Shown here piece after piece: positions 7,800 through 17,828 of a DNA stretch of 64,000 nt (position 1 is its first letter; each line of letters opens with the position of its first letter). The stretch covers positions 1-64,000 of the forward strand of contig JAACSN010000001.1 of NCBI GenBank assembly GCA_009993885.1. Reading direction: 5' to 3'. Both the position numbers and the translations under genes were made by a program. The notes beneath the pieces are model-generated. The model ran no database searches. It was not told the origin of the DNA and saw only the letters and a list, made by a program, of their open reading frames with translations. This stretch comes from Alphaproteobacteria bacterium. Its GTDB lineage: Bacteria; Pseudomonadota; Alphaproteobacteria; Caedimonadales; UBA9215.

Positions 7800-9617
7800 T
7801 TAAGTGCGCTTGTCCGGTAAGAACCCTTCATTTTGAAGTACCCAAAGCTGTGAAAATGCGCCGCTTTTATTCTTTAGTAAGTCTTTTTGCGAGCCTTGTT
7901 CAAGAATTTCTCCGTTGTCAAAAACAACAATGCGGTCAACGGACGCAAGGGTTGAAAGCCGGTGAGCAACTACGATGGTCGTCCGCCCCTTCATGATCTT
8001 TTGAAGACTTTCTTGGATATATTTTTCCGTTACAGAATCAAGGGCTGACGTTGCTTCGTCCAAAACAAGAATGGGTGCATCTTTAAGAATAGCCCGTGCA
8101 ATGGCGATCCGTTGGCGTTGTCCGCCTGAAAGTTTCAGTCCTCGTTCACCGACAAGGGTTTCATAACCGTCCTCAAGTTCTTTAATAAAATCATGGCAAT
8201 GGGCAAGTTTTGAGGCCTGAATCACCTCTTCATCAGAGGCTCCCTCTTTACCGTAGCGAATATTATCCATTAAAGAACGGTGGAAAAGACTCGGATCTTG
8301 AGGAATCATGGCAATATTTGCGCGCAATGAATCTTGTGTTACCCGAGTGATATCTTGACCGTCGATTAGAATACTCCCTTTTTGCGCTTCAAAAAAGCGC
8401 AGCAAGAGGTTAACAAACGTAGTCTTTCCGGATCCTGAGAACCCTACAAGTCCGACGGACTCTCCGGCTTTAATGTTTAAATTTAATTCCTTAAATAAAG
8501 GTGTTTTCTTGCGATAGGAAAAGCGGAGATCTTTTACATCAATGCGTCCTTGTGTAACGGAGAGAGGCTTGGCGTTCGCAAGATCATTGACTTCATGGGG
8601 GGTATTTAACAAGGCAAGACCTGCGCTAATAGTGCCAAGATCTTTGAAAAGAGCCTGCATATTCATACTCAAGTGCCAAATGAGACTTAAAATTGTAAAG
8701 ATCGTCATAGCGACAAGGGGAAAATCTCCGACACTTACCCACTGTTCTTGATAGCCCCTTACCAATAAAAAAATCACGCTCACAATAAAGGCAATGCCCC
8801 CAAGGCCTCTTAACATATTGACCTTTTCATAGGCCCAACCTGCAATAATGCTTTTTTCTATTTCTTTGTTTTGAGAACGCACGAGACGTTTTAGCTCTTG
8901 TGATCCTTTGGCAAATAAACGAACGGCCGTCATGTTGGTGATACAGTCGACGGTATCTCCTTGCATACGGGAAACAGCATTGGCATGTGCTTTTGATTTT
9001 TGGCGTAGCTCGGGCATAAAATAAAAGGTGACTCCCATATGAAAGGCACACCACACAATCATCATCACGGTAAAGAGGGGGCTGACGAAACTTAAAATAA
9101 TAGAGGAAAAAATAAAGGCCATAACAATAGCGAACACATGATCCAAAATGTTTTCCATTAAGGTATCGGCGCTTCTTGGAATATCGTGGATACGTGTTGC
9201 AATGGTGCCGGCAAAGTTATTTGTAAAGTAGCTCAAGGAATGTCCTTTAACATATTGCATAACCTGCATACGCATATCAGCCCTAAATTTCGGCAAGGTA
9301 TACAACATAAAAAGCCCCATGGTACGCATGGCAATTTCCATAACCGTGAAGGAAATAACAACGGCCCAAAAGGGTGTTTTCAGGACATCCCACGGGATCG
9401 TCTCCTCACCGGTATAACCCACAATGGCATCAACAAACAGTTTAATAAAATAGGGATAAAGGGCCTCGTTGGCCGACCAAAACATCATTAAAAAAGTGAT
9501 CATGCCAAAGGCTTTGCCGTGGCGTTTCGTGAAATGCCATAAAAAGGCTCCTGCTGTTTTCGGCAGAGGTACGCAAGGAATATGTTTTGTCACAGAGTAG
9601 GTTTTTGTATTCGTCAT
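7800..9617 (-). CDS. ABC exporter, fused membrane and ATPase domains (MsbA/ATM1-like)
   Basis: About 605 residues: a six-helix transmembrane domain (roughly 25-310) and a C-terminal nucleotide-binding domain with Walker A GFSGSGKTT, signature LSGGQRQRIAIARAIL, Walker B ILVLDEATSALDS and H-loop VVAHRLSTL. It is a half-transporter that works as a dimer in the inner membrane. The family exports lipids, drugs or peptides; the substrate cannot be read from sequence. I chose the ATG at 9617 (MTNTKT); the frame goes back to a TTG at 9695 without support. It stands alone, convergent with the secreted protein gene. Confidence 0.88.
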   Translation of the reverse strand: MTNTKTYSVTKHIPCVPLPKTAGAFLWHFTKRHGKAFGMITFLMMFWSANEALYPYFIKLFVDAIVGYTGEETIPWDVLKTPFWAVVISFTVMEIAMRTMGLFMLYTLPKFRADMRMQVMQYVKGHSLSYFTNNFAGTIATRIHDIPRSADTLMENILDHVFAIVMAFIFSSIILSFVSPLFTVMMIVWCAFHMGVTFYFMPELRQKSKAHANAVSRMQGDTVDCITNMTAVRLFAKGSQELKRLVRSQNKEIEKSIIAGWAYEKVNMLRGLGGIAFIVSVIFLLVRGYQEQWVSVGDFPLVAMTIFTILSLIWHLSMNMQALFKDLGTISAGLALLNTPHEVNDLANAKPLSVTQGRIDVKDLRFSYRKKTPLFKELNLNIKAGESVGLVGFSGSGKTTFVNLLLRFFEAQKGSILIDGQDITRVTQDSLRANIAMIPQDPSLFHRSLMDNIRYGKEGASDEEVIQASKLAHCHDFIKELEDGYETLVGERGLKLSGGQRQRIAIARAILKDAPILVLDEATSALDSVTEKYIQESLQKIMKGRTTIVVAHRLSTLASVDRIVVFDNGEILEQGSQKDLLKNKSGAFSQLWVLQNEGFLPDKRT

Positions 9618-9784
9618 ATTAAGGCCTAAAAAAGATGCAAGAAAATCACCAAAAGTGACATCGTTTTGGCGGATTATTAAAATATTTTCAAGCAAGAATT
9701 AATACGATTATATTGCATTTTAAAGAAAGCGTAAATCCCTCTTTTAACCCTCAGAGCTTAAAAGGATTATTGCTTACCTGTCTT

Positions 9785-11323
9785 TTATGCCGCTTGGGGT
9801 ATGGAGGAAAGTTGACGATAACTTACGGCCTCACCAATGTGACGGTAATGGATTTTATCAGAGTTCTCTAAATCTGCCAGGGTACGTGCAACCCTTAAGA
9901 TGCGGTGATACCCTCGAGCCGAAAGCTTAAAACGATCTGCTGCTTGATTTAAAAGAGATTGTCCTGCCCCGTCAAGGGTTGCAATTTGTTCTAAATGTTG
10001 GACGCTAATGTTGGCATTGGTAAGACTCATTGAAGAATCGTTATTTTCGATGAGGTTTTGATAGCGTTTTTCTTGAAGACGTCTTGCCGCGGCAACACGC
10101 TTTGCGATAACGGCGGTAGATTCTCCCTTTTTTGCGGAACTTAGGTCTGATGCCATGACGGCCGGAACAAAAATATTTAAATCAATACGATCCAGTAAAG
10201 GCCCGGAGAGCTTTGCTTGGTAATCCAAGGCACATTTTGGTGCTCTGGAGCAAGCGCGTTCGGGGTCGTCAACATGACCGCAGCGGCAAGGATTCATAGC
10301 GGCAACAAGTTGAAAACGAGCAGGATAACTTACATGGGCACTGGCTCTTGAGATCATAATGCGCCCGGTTTCAAGGGGTTGCCGGAGCGTCTCTAGAGTA
10401 GCGCCCGAGAATTCGGGGAGTTCGTCCAAGAACAAAACACCGTGGTGAGCCAAAGAAATTTCCCCCGGTTTTGCTTTGGCACCGCCCCCAACTAAGGCAG
10501 GTAAAGAGGCTGAATGGTGAGGATCCCTAAAGGGACGCTCTTGAAGAAGTTGGCCTTGATTTAATTGACCTGCAATAGAGTGAACCATGGTGACCTCAAG
10601 AGCCTCTCTTGGGCTTAACGGAGGCAATAATCCCGGGAGCCGTGCTGCCAACATGGATTTCCCCGCTCCGGGAGGGCCTTGCAAAAGCAAATTATGACCG
10701 CCGGCAGCGGTAATTTCAAGGGCACGTTTTGCGCTTTCTTGACCTTTAATATCCGACATATCCGGCATATTATGAGTGCTTTCCGCAACACAAGGGGTTG
10801 GCGGTGTCAGGACTTGTTTGCCCTTGAGGTGGTTAATAAGGCTGATCAAATCAGGTGCTGCGATAACTTGGATATCCTGAGCCCATGCAGCTTCAGCGCC
10901 GTTTTGAGCGGGGCAAATAATCCCTTTATCCGAACTTGCAGCCATTAAGGCAGAAGGGAGAACGCCGGAAACCGAGGTGAGACGGGCATCAAGGGAAAGT
11001 TCGCCCAAGACAATGTAGTTTTGAATATCTTCTGCTTTCAAAGCATCAAGGGCAACCAGTAACCCGAGGGCAACGGGGAGATCAAAATGGCTTCCTTCTT
11101 TTTGCAGATCTGCGGGGGAGAGATTTATGGTGATTTTCTTTGGGGGAAGGGCCAAACCAATGGAGGATAAAGCGGCTCTGACACGTTCACGTGATTCTCC
11201 GACAGCTTTATCGGGAAGACCGACAATGGCAAAAGAAGGGAGGCCTGAGGCAATTTGAACTTGAACCTCAATGGGCAAAGCTTCAATTCCTTGAAACGCA
11301 ACGGTTTTAACAATGGCGACCAT
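9785..11323 (-). CDS. comM: ComM/YifB-family AAA ATPase (Mg-chelatase-like)
   Basis: A 512-residue protein with the N-terminal ChlI-type domain (GLPSFAIVGLPDKAVGESRER, residues about 28-48), a AAA core with Walker A GPPGAGKS and the Walker B-like LFLDELPEF, a four-cysteine zinc loop (CRCGHVDDPERAC) and the C-terminal helical lid (LSARGYHRILRVARTLADLE). ComM is a hexameric helicase that promotes branch migration during integration of DNA in natural transformation; it is kept in many genomes not known to be competent. Length and motif order are complete. It is monocistronic here, divergent from uup. Confidence 0.92.
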   Translation of the reverse strand: MVAIVKTVAFQGIEALPIEVQVQIASGLPSFAIVGLPDKAVGESRERVRAALSSIGLALPPKKITINLSPADLQKEGSHFDLPVALGLLVALDALKAEDIQNYIVLGELSLDARLTSVSGVLPSALMAASSDKGIICPAQNGAEAAWAQDIQVIAAPDLISLINHLKGKQVLTPPTPCVAESTHNMPDMSDIKGQESAKRALEITAAGGHNLLLQGPPGAGKSMLAARLPGLLPPLSPREALEVTMVHSIAGQLNQGQLLQERPFRDPHHSASLPALVGGGAKAKPGEISLAHHGVLFLDELPEFSGATLETLRQPLETGRIMISRASAHVSYPARFQLVAAMNPCRCGHVDDPERACSRAPKCALDYQAKLSGPLLDRIDLNIFVPAVMASDLSSAKKGESTAVIAKRVAAARRLQEKRYQNLIENNDSSMSLTNANISVQHLEQIATLDGAGQSLLNQAADRFKLSARGYHRILRVARTLADLENSDKIHYRHIGEAVSYRQLSSIPQAA

Positions 11324-11497
11324 GATCTTTTCCCTGTAGAAACGATAATTATTTTCTAAATCTTTATAGCATCACTCTTGCCGTGTTGACAAGCAATCCT
11401 CAAAGGAGGCACAAGAAGCAGAGAGTGTTGGAAAATAAAGGATGAAGTTGCCTCTTTGTTTATGGTATAAAACAGCATTAACTTTGCGTGAGATTCT

Positions 11498-13297
11498 ATG
11501 GCAGCCCCTATTCTTCAACTCCAAGATATTGAACTTTCTATTGGGACAACCCCGCTTTTTAAGGGGGTAAATTTATCTGTGGAGCCTTATACACGCCTTT
11601 GTATTGTCGGACAAAACGGATCGGGAAAATCAACTTTAATGAAGTTGATTGCGGGCCTTGTGGAAGCGGATCGGGGAGAGATCTTTATTCAATCGGGCAC
11701 GCGTATTGCTTATATGCCTCAAGAGCCGGATTTTCCAAAAGACAAGACGGCTTTAGAATATGTAGAAAATCAAGAGGGCGTCACCCGTTATAGAGCAGAA
11801 CAAGCCTTAGACGGCCTTAGCATTCCTTATGATAAATCTTTGGAAAATCTATCGGGCGGAGAGGCACGCCGTGTGTCTCTTGCCCATGCTATGGCTTTGG
11901 ATCCTGATATTTTAATGCTGGACGAACCCACGAACCACTTGGATGTAGAAACCATTCAATGGCTGGAAAAAGAGTTGGCCTCTTTTTCAGGAGCTTTGAT
12001 TTTGATTAGTCATGATCGAACTTTCTTAGCTAATGTCACAACGCAAACCTTTTGGTTAGACCAAGGACTTGTGCGGACTCTGAACAAAGGTTATGCCCAT
12101 TTTGAAGAGTGGGCCGCGCAAATTGTCGAAGAGGACATGAAAAGTCAAGCTAAGCGAGAAAAACTCATTGAGCAAGAAACACGGTGGTCAAGGGGCGGTA
12201 TTAGCGCACGGCGCAAGCGCAACCAAGGTCGTCTTAAACGTCTTTATGAATTGCGAGAAAAACGAGCCCAACAATTAAGTTATCTCAAAATGGCACGCCT
12301 TGATTCGTCCCTTAAGGAAATTTCCGCCAGAGCCCTTATTGAGGCGAAAAATATTTCAAAATCCTATGGGGATCAGTGTCTTGTGAAAGATTTTACGACA
12401 CAAATCGTGCGAGGCGACCGCATCGGTATTATCGGCCCCAATGGATCGGGCAAGACGACTCTGCTTAAAATGTTGATAGGAGAATTGCGTCCCGACAGCG
12501 GAAAAATTAAAATCGGAAAGCGTTTGGATCCTATTTATTTGGATCAAAACCGCGCCACGTTAGATCCCAAGAAAACCCTGTGGGAGACCTTTTGTCCAAC
12601 GGGCGGAGATCATATTGACGTTCAAGGAAAACAGCGTCATGTCATTGCTTATTTGAAGGACTTTATGTTTAAACCCGAGCAAGCGCGGAGTCCCGTTTTT
12701 ACTTTGTCAGGAGGAGAGAAAAATCGATTGCTATTGGCACTGGCCTTAGCAACGTCCTCGAATTTCATGATCCTTGACGAGCCGACAAATGACCTTGATA
12801 TGGACACTCTGGATCGCCTTCAAGACATGTTATGTCAATTTGAAGGGACTCTTTTATTGGTTAGCCATGACCGTAGTTTTTTGGATAACGTTGTGACTTC
12901 CACTATTGTCATGGAAGGAGGCGGCATTGTGCAAGAATATGCAGGAGGGTATCAAGACTATCTGCGCCAAAGTAAAAAGGATATCCCGACGGCGAAAATG
13001 CCTAAGAAAGAGCAAATGCCCCCAAAAGAAAAAAAGCCTGTAGAGAAGGAAAAGCAGCGCCCGACAAAACTGACTTTCAAGCACCAACATGCTTTAAAAG
13101 AATTACCCAAAAAGATAGAAGCTCTTGATAAGGTCATTGCGGATATTGAGCTTCAGCTGGGAGATGCAAACCTTTATCAACGCGATTCTTTGAAGGCTCA
13201 GGATTTAGCTTTTCGTTTAGAGGAGGCAAAAGCTCAAAAAGCCGAGCATGAGACGGAATGGTTAGAAATAGAACTTTTGCGAGAAAGTCTTTTGTAA
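11498..13297 (+). CDS. uup: ABC-F family ATPase, Uup type
   Basis: A 599-residue cytosolic protein with two ABC domains and no membrane part. Walker A is GQNGSGKST and GPNGSGKTT, signatures are NLSGGEARRVSLA and LSGGEKNRLLLA, Walker B motifs are ILMLDEPTNHLD and FMILDEPTNDLD. A charged linker is followed by a C-terminal coiled coil (about residues 525-595), which is the mark of Uup. ABC-F proteins act on stalled ribosomes or, for Uup, on branched DNA. The second ABC-F gene in this window (30765) is of the YbiT type. Starts at ATG 11498; divergent from comM. Confidence 0.88.
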   Translation: MAAPILQLQDIELSIGTTPLFKGVNLSVEPYTRLCIVGQNGSGKSTLMKLIAGLVEADRGEIFIQSGTRIAYMPQEPDFPKDKTALEYVENQEGVTRYRAEQALDGLSIPYDKSLENLSGGEARRVSLAHAMALDPDILMLDEPTNHLDVETIQWLEKELASFSGALILISHDRTFLANVTTQTFWLDQGLVRTLNKGYAHFEEWAAQIVEEDMKSQAKREKLIEQETRWSRGGISARRKRNQGRLKRLYELREKRAQQLSYLKMARLDSSLKEISARALIEAKNISKSYGDQCLVKDFTTQIVRGDRIGIIGPNGSGKTTLLKMLIGELRPDSGKIKIGKRLDPIYLDQNRATLDPKKTLWETFCPTGGDHIDVQGKQRHVIAYLKDFMFKPEQARSPVFTLSGGEKNRLLLALALATSSNFMILDEPTNDLDMDTLDRLQDMLCQFEGTLLLVSHDRSFLDNVVTSTIVMEGGGIVQEYAGGYQDYLRQSKKDIPTAKMPKKEQMPPKEKKPVEKEKQRPTKLTFKHQHALKELPKKIEALDKVIADIELQLGDANLYQRDSLKAQDLAFRLEEAKAQKAEHETEWLEIELLRESLL

Positions 13298-13376
13298 CAG
13301 ACTATGTTGACTATAGATTCGAGCTTAAATTAGGGAAAAACCAAAACTATGGTATGTTGAAAATAACCGGAAAAAA

Positions 13377-16300
13377 TTGAGTGATCCTTTGAAACGTTTT
13401 TTTAATATTCTCTACTTTATTGTCGGCGGTCTTTTTTTCTTTATGGTGTTTACCGTCGGCATCCTGTTGTTCCAACTTTCCCGAGGCCCTGTTAACTTGG
13501 ATTTCTTAAAATCCGGCGTTATTGAAAAAATTTTAACAAAATCCGATACCCTTGACTTTGAAACCCTCCAATTATCTTGGGAATCTGTTAAATCTCCCTT
13601 GCGCTTGGAAGGCTTGAATATTCGCTATGTGCAGGGTCACCAAAAAGCACGAGAAGCATTTTTGGGGAAAGTGCAGTGCAATTTTGCTTTAAAAAAACTT
13701 CTGCAACTAAAGGTTGTGCCTGAAGAGATCGTGATTGAAGGGGCTCAAATTACCGTTCGCTCTTTTAAGGGAGACGTGAGAGAAGACCGGTATAAGGCTG
13801 ATCTTAGTTTTAAGATCATTAATGACTTTTTAAAGAAAGCCGTAAATTTAAAAAGCGTCTTGGTGACCGGAAGCACCCTTGAAATCAGATCTCAAAAAAC
13901 ACCTATTATCTTTGATTTATCGGCGCATATTGCCCGAAATCCTCTTTCTCCCGTAACAATTCAAGGTAAAGTGTCCGCGAAAAATCAAGGAGGGAAAGGA
14001 GATATTATAACCGATATTACTTACCGAGAAAGCTTGGGTGATATCGGTGTGAATATTACGCTTTCCGGTTTTGATTCGGACACGTTTGATGACATTGTGC
14101 CCGAGGTTTTTTTACAGAATCTTACCTTTACGGATTTATCTTCAACCCTTTCCTATCATTATTCTTTGAAAACGGGTGAGCACGTTGCTTATTTGAAAGG
14201 AACGTTGGTTAATGCCGATGTGACTCAGTCTGCTTATTGGAATGCACCTCTTCTTTTTCCAAAGCTTGCCTTTGAAGGAGACTTAAAAGGCAAGCAATTT
14301 ACCATAAAAGAGCTGGAAACCTCCGTTCAAGGTATTCCCATGTCCATTTCAACGCGAGGCATTATTGATGAAGAGACGGATCAGGTGCATCTTGAAACCC
14401 ATGTGACCGTTCAAAAAATTCCGTTTAAAGATCTGGAAAAAGTATGGCCTAAAGGAGCTGCCGATCCCGCCCGCAAATGGATTACAGAGAATATTACGCA
14501 GGGATTGTCTCCTAAGGCGTCTCTTATTATGAAGAGTCATTTTGATTTTTCAGCACAAAACCCTTTTTTCACCTTGGGTAGTTTATCGGGGGTAATTGAA
14601 ATAAAAAATGCCGTATTAGGATACGTTGAAACAATGCCCAAGGTAAATAACCTGACGGCGACAGCTCGTTTTGATAAAAATCAGTTTGATATTCATATTA
14701 AAAGCGGTGAGACTCACGATTTGAAAATTTCTTCCGGTGACCTTTTTATCGGGCGTTTTTCTGATAAAGTCCCTTCCCTTGCCCTTGAGGTTGATATTAC
14801 GGGAGACCTTGGAAATGTTTTATCTCTTATTGATCATAAACCCCTTGAATATGCTAAAGACTATGGTTTGAATCCAAAAACATCAACGGGACAAACCCAA
14901 GCCAAGTTAAAAATGAAATTCCCCCTTCTTTCTCCCTTTGAAACAAACAAAATCGAAACAACGGTAAACGCCAAGGTAACCGGTGCTACTTTGAAAGATT
15001 TGGCCGGCCTTAACGTTCTCTTATCAAAAGGAGATCTTGATATCAATGTCGGCGCCGAACAAGTGAGTGTGACAGGTCATGCTTTTTTAAACGGTGAAGA
15101 ATCCCGACTTTTTCTAACGCATCAAGCAAAATCCAAGGCTCTTGATTTAAAAGTACAAACACGATTAACTCCCGTCTCTTTATCCAAACTATGGCATGAA
15201 TCAGGTCTTTTCTTTAAAGGAACCGCTCCCTTAAGCCTGCACTATCAAGGTGATGCGAAAAAACGGGGGGCTCTCGCCTTAACTATCGATTTGAAGGACG
15301 CTGAGGTAAATACCCTTGTTTATAAAAAGGACTTTGGTATTCCGAGCACTCTTTTGCTGAACGGGCATTATGAACAAGGGCGTTTACGACATATAGAAAA
15401 GATCTTTTTTACGGATGAGACTCACCGAGCCATAGACGGTAGTGCCGAGTTTTCCTCAAAGGAAGGCGATTTGTCTGCGTTAAATTTGGTGTGGTCTCAT
15501 AAAGGAAAAGAAATTCTACGGGCAACTTATTTACCCCGAAAAAACGGCGCCCGTTTTCTTGATTTGAAAGCAGGACAGATTGATCTTAAGAACTTTACGG
15601 ATACGGATTTAACGGCTCTCTCTCATCCTAAACATTTGGAAGAGCACCCTGTTGATGCAGAGCCCATACGGGTGCAATTTGAGGCTCAAAAGGTTGTTTT
15701 CGGAAGGGAATTGGGGCTGCTCAATAATAAACTTACGCTTTTCCTTGAAAAGGGATTGATTCAAAACTTATCTTATACGGGTCTAACAGAAGAAGCCTCT
15801 CAAGAAAAACGCGATGTGTTTGCTCAAATTTATCAAACAAAAAAAGGGGCTCTTCGAAAACTGCGTATCCAAACAGAGCAAGGGGGAGCTTTTTTAAGAG
15901 CTTTAGATATTTTTGAGAACATACGGGGCGGAAAGTTAAAAATTATCGCCTATCATGATCCGGCTTTTCGAAAAGAAGAGTGGGTCGGTAAAATGAAAGT
16001 CCGGGATTTCACCCTGTTAAAAGCACCTCTCTTAACGCGAATTTTTTCACTATTTCCAACGGGGGGTGCGGAATTAACAAGCGGTAAGGGGATGAAATTT
16101 AAACTCATGAAGATGAGATTCGGTGCGTCTTCCAAGGCCTTTAGAATTCATGCAAGTCGGGCACACGGTATCTCCGTAGGGTTTAATTTAAGCGGCGAAA
16201 TTGAGAAAGGAGATAAAGGACGTCTTAATCTTCAAGGCACGATGATTCCCTTGTACGTTGTTAATACGCTGGTTTCAAAAATCCCTTTGATTGGTGAAGT

Positions 16301-16523
16301 TATTTCAGGTGGAAAAAATGAGGGACTTTTTTCCGTTGCGTTTTATATTGCAGGTCAAAAGGATAAACCTGAGATTTCAGCCAATCCTTTTTCTATTATT
16401 ACACCGGGGATTACACGACAACTCTTTCCGTCACAGGAAACAAGTCTAACCAGAGACGACAATTGGATCGATGAAGAAGACACGGACGGAGATGTTTTTG
16501 ATCAGGAATTTAATGAAAGATAG
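13377..16523 (+). CDS. AsmA/YhdP-like envelope protein with DUF3971
   Basis: A 1048-residue protein with one N-terminal membrane helix (about 12-34) and a very long periplasmic beta-rich part. The start GPVNLDFLKSGVIEKIL after the helix, the DUF3971 middle part and the AsmA-like C-terminal domain (GGAFLRALDIFENIRGGKLK and later TGGAELTSGKGMKFKLMKM) are the layout of the alphaproteobacterial YhdP/AsmA-type proteins. These are thought to bridge the periplasm and carry phospholipid to the outer membrane. The start is TTG at 13377 (no ATG or GTG fits before the membrane helix), with GGAAA in front. It follows uup by 79 bp and may be co-transcribed. Confidence 0.82.
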   Translation: MSDPLKRFFNILYFIVGGLFFFMVFTVGILLFQLSRGPVNLDFLKSGVIEKILTKSDTLDFETLQLSWESVKSPLRLEGLNIRYVQGHQKAREAFLGKVQCNFALKKLLQLKVVPEEIVIEGAQITVRSFKGDVREDRYKADLSFKIINDFLKKAVNLKSVLVTGSTLEIRSQKTPIIFDLSAHIARNPLSPVTIQGKVSAKNQGGKGDIITDITYRESLGDIGVNITLSGFDSDTFDDIVPEVFLQNLTFTDLSSTLSYHYSLKTGEHVAYLKGTLVNADVTQSAYWNAPLLFPKLAFEGDLKGKQFTIKELETSVQGIPMSISTRGIIDEETDQVHLETHVTVQKIPFKDLEKVWPKGAADPARKWITENITQGLSPKASLIMKSHFDFSAQNPFFTLGSLSGVIEIKNAVLGYVETMPKVNNLTATARFDKNQFDIHIKSGETHDLKISSGDLFIGRFSDKVPSLALEVDITGDLGNVLSLIDHKPLEYAKDYGLNPKTSTGQTQAKLKMKFPLLSPFETNKIETTVNAKVTGATLKDLAGLNVLLSKGDLDINVGAEQVSVTGHAFLNGEESRLFLTHQAKSKALDLKVQTRLTPVSLSKLWHESGLFFKGTAPLSLHYQGDAKKRGALALTIDLKDAEVNTLVYKKDFGIPSTLLLNGHYEQGRLRHIEKIFFTDETHRAIDGSAEFSSKEGDLSALNLVWSHKGKEILRATYLPRKNGARFLDLKAGQIDLKNFTDTDLTALSHPKHLEEHPVDAEPIRVQFEAQKVVFGRELGLLNNKLTLFLEKGLIQNLSYTGLTEEASQEKRDVFAQIYQTKKGALRKLRIQTEQGGAFLRALDIFENIRGGKLKIIAYHDPAFRKEEWVGKMKVRDFTLLKAPLLTRIFSLFPTGGAELTSGKGMKFKLMKMRFGASSKAFRIHASRAHGISVGFNLSGEIEKGDKGRLNLQGTMIPLYVVNTLVSKIPLIGEVISGGKNEGLFSVAFYIAGQKDKPEISANPFSIITPGITRQLFPSQETSLTRDDNWIDEEDTDGDVFDQEFNER

Positions 16524-16550
16524 ACTTTAGAATTTTATAAAAAGACTGCT

Positions 16551-17192
16551 TTATGTATGATTTAGGGCTTTTTGAGTGAGAAAGAAACTCCCTAAACTCA
16601 AAAAAAGAGCATACCCCGAGACGGGAACGAGAGACATAAGCTCCTTTTGTTCAAGGCTTAGGAGGCTTAGGATTAAAAGGGGCAGGATAAACGGCACGAG
16701 TAAAATCAGGCTGAGGAGCGGGGATCTTTTCGCTCTTAAGAAAAGGGCGTCAAACAAGCAGTATAAAAAACTAAGCGCACCTGAAAGAGACGCAATGATT
16801 ATAAAACTCTGTAGGGCAAGATGAGGTGTGATTTCATTCTGTAAGATCTGCAGGCTCATAAAAAACACCCAGAAAGAAAAAGTCCAGCCGACCATCAGGC
16901 TTAAGGCTTTTGATATAATATAAAAATGCAGTGATTTTTTCTCGCTTTGGAGGCTTTGCAAAAATCCTCCGTCATAATCTAGGGCAATGTTTTGTCCTAA
17001 AACTCCCGTTGTACTGAGAATAAAAATAACCCAATAAAGCGCAGTTTCTTGTTCGTTAATTGTATTTAAAGAGACCGTGAAGTGAAGCAAAAAGAAACTA
17101 ACGGTGAAAAAACCTAAGGGTAGAATAAGCAGTCTCGGATTGAAAAAAACTTGTTTTATGTCTCGTTTAAAAAATAATTGAAAATGCATCAT
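16551..17192 (-). CDS. ccmB: haem exporter subunit CcmB
   Basis: A 213-residue protein with six predicted membrane helices, beginning FFKRDIKQVFFNPRLLILPLGFF, the usual CcmB start. Together with CcmA and CcmC it drives release of holo-CcmE in c-type cytochrome maturation. Its start overlaps the end of ccmA by four bases (ATGA), so the two are translated together. The rest of the system I genes (ccmC, D, E, F, H) are not here; scattered ccm genes are common in reduced alphaproteobacteria. Confidence 0.87.
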   Translation of the reverse strand: MMHFQLFFKRDIKQVFFNPRLLILPLGFFTVSFFLLHFTVSLNTINEQETALYWVIFILSTTGVLGQNIALDYDGGFLQSLQSEKKSLHFYIISKALSLMVGWTFSFWVFFMSLQILQNEITPHLALQSFIIIASLSGALSFLYCLFDALFLRAKRSPLLSLILLVPFILPLLILSLLSLEQKELMSLVPVSGYALFLSLGSFFLTQKALNHT

Positions 17193-17800
17193 GTAACAGA
17201 CCCTAAGGTAAAGGCGTTAGACTCTGTTTTTGGAACCTTTAAGGTAATTTGTTGTGTTAAATCAAGGGAGTAATGGGTTGCAATAAGAGCTCCGCCCCCT
17301 TGTTTTAGATGATCGGTGAGAGCGTTTTTGAAGGTCGCAATACTCTGCCGGTCAAGGGCTGCTGTGGGCTCGTCTAATAACCAAAGGGGAGCGGATTTTA
17401 AAGAAAGCCGCGCAAGATTGGCACGTTGTTGTTGTCCTTGAGAAAGATGATTGTAGGGTAGCCGAGACAGAGATTTAAGGTCCCATGTTGCAAGAGCCTT
17501 GCTAAGATTTTCAGAGGATTTCCAAAAAGAAGCCCAAAAGGATAGGTTTTCTAAAAGAGTTTCATCTTGAGTAAAAGGAGCGCGCCGAGAAATATAAAGA
17601 TAGGGTTTGTGAAGGAAAACTTTTCCTTTAAACCCTTTGTATAATCCGGAGAGTGTTTCAAGAAGAGATGTTTTCCCGACACCGTTTCCTCCTCTTAATT
17701 CATAGGCTTGCCCCGCCTCAATTGTCAAAGAGAGGGGCTCGAAAAGGATAATGCCGTTTCGATGAGTGCTAAAGTTACAGAGCTCTAAGATATCAGACAT
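17189..17800 (-). CDS. ccmA: haem exporter ATPase CcmA
   Basis: A 203-residue ABC ATPase of the short CcmA size. Walker A GGNGVGKTS, signature HLSQGQQQRANLARL (Gln in place of the second Gly, as CcmA often has), Walker B LWLLDEPTAALD and a His in ATHYSLD. It powers the CcmAB complex that removes apo/holo-CcmE from CcmC during cytochrome c assembly. First gene of the ccmA-ccmB pair; the ATG at 17800 has a clean start after a 28-bp gap from the DMT transporter gene on the same strand. Confidence 0.9.
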   Translation of the reverse strand: MSDILELCNFSTHRNGIILFEPLSLTIEAGQAYELRGGNGVGKTSLLETLSGLYKGFKGKVFLHKPYLYISRRAPFTQDETLLENLSFWASFWKSSENLSKALATWDLKSLSRLPYNHLSQGQQQRANLARLSLKSAPLWLLDEPTAALDRQSIATFKNALTDHLKQGGGALIATHYSLDLTQQITLKVPKTESNAFTLGSVT

Positions 17801-17828
17801 ACCTTAATTTTATAGAGATATAACTTCT

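Noticed and set aside
9618-9695. TTG start at 9695 for the ABC exporter
   Set aside because: The added 26 residues are not part of the family; ATG at 9617 fits better.
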